Origin: an uncultured Planctomycetota bacterium
GTDB lineage: Bacteria > Planctomycetota > UBA1135 > GCA-002686595
Direction of reading: 5' to 3'
Length of the DNA stretch: 7,049 nt
Assembly (NCBI GenBank): GCA_903829565.1
Contig: CAIKQM010000595.1
Coordinates: 1-7,049 of the forward strand
Shown piece after piece: positions 5,673 to 7,049 of the stretch. A model generated the notes under the pieces. The model did not search any database and was not told where the DNA came from. It saw only the letters and a program-made list of their open reading frames with translations. The translations under genes and the position numbers were made by a program. Each line of letters opens with the position of its first letter. Position 1 is the first letter of the stretch.

Positions 5673-7049
5673 GTGATCGCCAAGAAGAAAAAGATCGTGC
5701 TGTTCCTCCCGCATCGCGCCGACCCGACGCGCGGTGAGATGTTCAGCGCCGACTTACTGCCGCTCGAACTGCTGCAGATCGCATCCGGTCCCGTGGCCGA
5801 TGGCTACGACGTCGTGATGATCGATGCGATGATCGAGCCGGACTACATCGCTAAGGTCCTTGAGGCCTGCGATGGCGCGTTGTGCTTCGCGAGCTCCTGC
5901 ATCCTCGGCTACCAGGTCTACGACGGTTTCATCGTGGCCAAGGCCGTGCGCGAGAAGTACCCGAACCTGCCGATCATTTGGGGCGGTTGGTTCCCGAGTG
6001 TCATCCCGCAGATGTACCTCGATGCAGGCATTGCTGATGCCGTGGGCATCGGTCAAGGCGAATTGACATTCCGCGAAGTCGTGCAGGCGCTGGACTCCGG
6101 TGTCGACCTCGCTACTGTGCCCGGACTAGCTGTCAAGCGTGATGGACGAGTGATCTACACCGATCACCGCGCCGTGGTGGGCTTTGACAAGTTCGAGCCG
6201 GTCCCGTGGCACTTGCTCGAGTACGAGCGCTACGCCGACCTCCAGACCCAGCCTACGCGCATGAAAGTGCGCCACCGGTTCCCTTTGCCGGGCCACTGGA
6301 CACCGGAGAATCCGCCGCGCGGCTTCAGCTACTTCTCGAGCTTCGGTTGCCCTGAACCGTGCACGTTCTGTTGCTCGCCGCTCGTCACCGGCCGCCGTTG
6401 GAAGGCGATTGCAGGACGCCAACTCGCCGAGGAGATCGCCGAGCTGCAGCAGCGCTTCAAGTTCGACGTGCTGCGCTTCCAAGACGCGAACTTTGGCGTG
6501 CACGAGAAGCGCACGAAGGAGTTCTGCGAGGGTCTGGTCGACTTGAAGGTGCCCATCCACTGGAACGGCACGATCGAGATCGAGACGATCATGCGCTACA
6601 AGGAGGAGACGCTCGATCTGCTCGAAGCCTCCAAGTGCCACCTGCTCTGGCTCGGCGCCGAAACCGGCACGAAGGAGATGCAGGAGCGCATCAAGAAGCA
6701 CATCTCAATCGAGAACATCCCGCTCGCGATCGGCAAGCTCGCCACGCGCAACATCGTGCCCGGCACCTTCTGGATCATCGGCTACCCCGGCGAAACGCGG
6801 GAGTCGATGCTCGCCACGCTGCGCCAGGCCGCGATGGTCAAGCACCGCTACCCCATCGCCGGCAGCGAGGTCTACCCCTTCCGCCCGATCCCCGGCACCG
6901 AAGACTTCGATGCCGCCGTGAAGCTCGGCTACAACCCGCCGAAGGACTTCCACGAGTGGGGCAAGTGCTTCGAGTACAAGTACAACTCGCATAACACCCC
7001 GTTGCCCGAGGACGTGCGCGAGCAGTGGCGTCTCGACAACAACACGGCG
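5673..7049 (+). CDS. Cobalamin-binding radical SAM protein, second paralogue (3' truncated by window)
   Basis: The start is GTG 5673, four bases after the previous stop. It aligns exactly with the first paralogue (VIAKKKKIVLFLPHR against MIQRRKRIVLFLPHR), and an in-frame stop lies at 5643. The ATG at 5668 is in another frame and ends after one codon. The frame is open to the window end: 459 residues are present and about 70 more are expected from the paralogue. The B12-binding domain holds PLELLQIA, IIWGGWFPSVIPQ and GIGQGE. The radical SAM core holds C226-x3-C230-x2-C233, GRRWKAI, FQDANFGVHEKR, GAETG (328-332) and WIIGYPGE, then YPFRPIPGTEDF. By eye roughly two-thirds of residues match the first copy. 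The strongest matches surround the Fe-S motif; divergence is higher around 190-215 and 260-350, where substrate contacts may lie. It is probably translated by coupling to the first copy. Function as for the paralogue: radical SAM/B12 chemistry on an unidentified substrate. Confidence 0.92.
   Translation, partial: MIAKKKKIVLFLPHRADPTRGEMFSADLLPLELLQIASGPVADGYDVVMIDAMIEPDYIAKVLEACDGALCFASSCILGYQVYDGFIVAKAVREKYPNLPIIWGGWFPSVIPQMYLDAGIADAVGIGQGELTFREVVQALDSGVDLATVPGLAVKRDGRVIYTDHRAVVGFDKFEPVPWHLLEYERYADLQTQPTRMKVRHRFPLPGHWTPENPPRGFSYFSSFGCPEPCTFCCSPLVTGRRWKAIAGRQLAEEIAELQQRFKFDVLRFQDANFGVHEKRTKEFCEGLVDLKVPIHWNGTIEIETIMRYKEETLDLLEASKCHLLWLGAETGTKEMQERIKKHISIENIPLAIGKLATRNIVPGTFWIIGYPGETRESMLATLRQAAMVKHRYPIAGSEVYPFRPIPGTEDFDAAVKLGYNPPKDFHEWGKCFEYKYNSHNTPLPEDVREQWRLDNNTA

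Overview
The window is about 60-65% GC (estimated by eye) and holds six protein-coding genes, all on the + strand, in two transcription blocks split by a 443-base gene-free stretch. I see no rRNA, tRNA or CRISPR. Secreted HEAT-repeat and metallopeptidase-like proteins, a strong bias for C/G-ending codons, and mostly weak or absent Shine-Dalgarno sequences fit an environmental bacterium of the Planctomycetota type. That placement is inference from protein style, not from a marker gene.

Block 1 (79-3626) looks like one tightly packed operon. It encodes (i) a 247-residue cytoplasmic protein of unknown function with the only strong Shine-Dalgarno in the window; (ii) a GTG-started lipoprotein of 225 residues with weak similarity to SurA/parvulin-type chaperones; (iii) a secreted HEAT-repeat-like protein of 285 residues; and (iv) a secreted 421-residue protein laid out like a gluzincin metallopeptidase but with the zinc and catalytic positions replaced. 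Genes i/ii overlap by 26 bases and genes iii/iv share one base (TGATG). Three of the four products carry export signals, so the block probably serves the cell envelope, with the last product acting as a binding or structural protein rather than a protease.

The gap (3627-4069) holds a 200-bp element (3629-3828) bounded by 25-bp inverted repeats that match at 24 positions. It resembles a non-autonomous mobile element (MITE-like). Between it and the next gene lie a pyrimidine-rich stretch, a candidate extended -10 promoter, and a short direct repeat whose copies flank that promoter and the start codon.

Block 2 (4070 to the window end) is a tandem pair of paralogous cobalamin-binding radical SAM enzymes. 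The first is complete (532 residues). The second starts four bases after the first stops, uses GTG, and runs off the window after 459 residues. Both keep CxxxCxxC in a nearly invariant sequence context. They look like a duplicated pair that has diverged around a conserved core, probably for two related steps or as partners in one pathway. The substrate cannot be read from the sequence.
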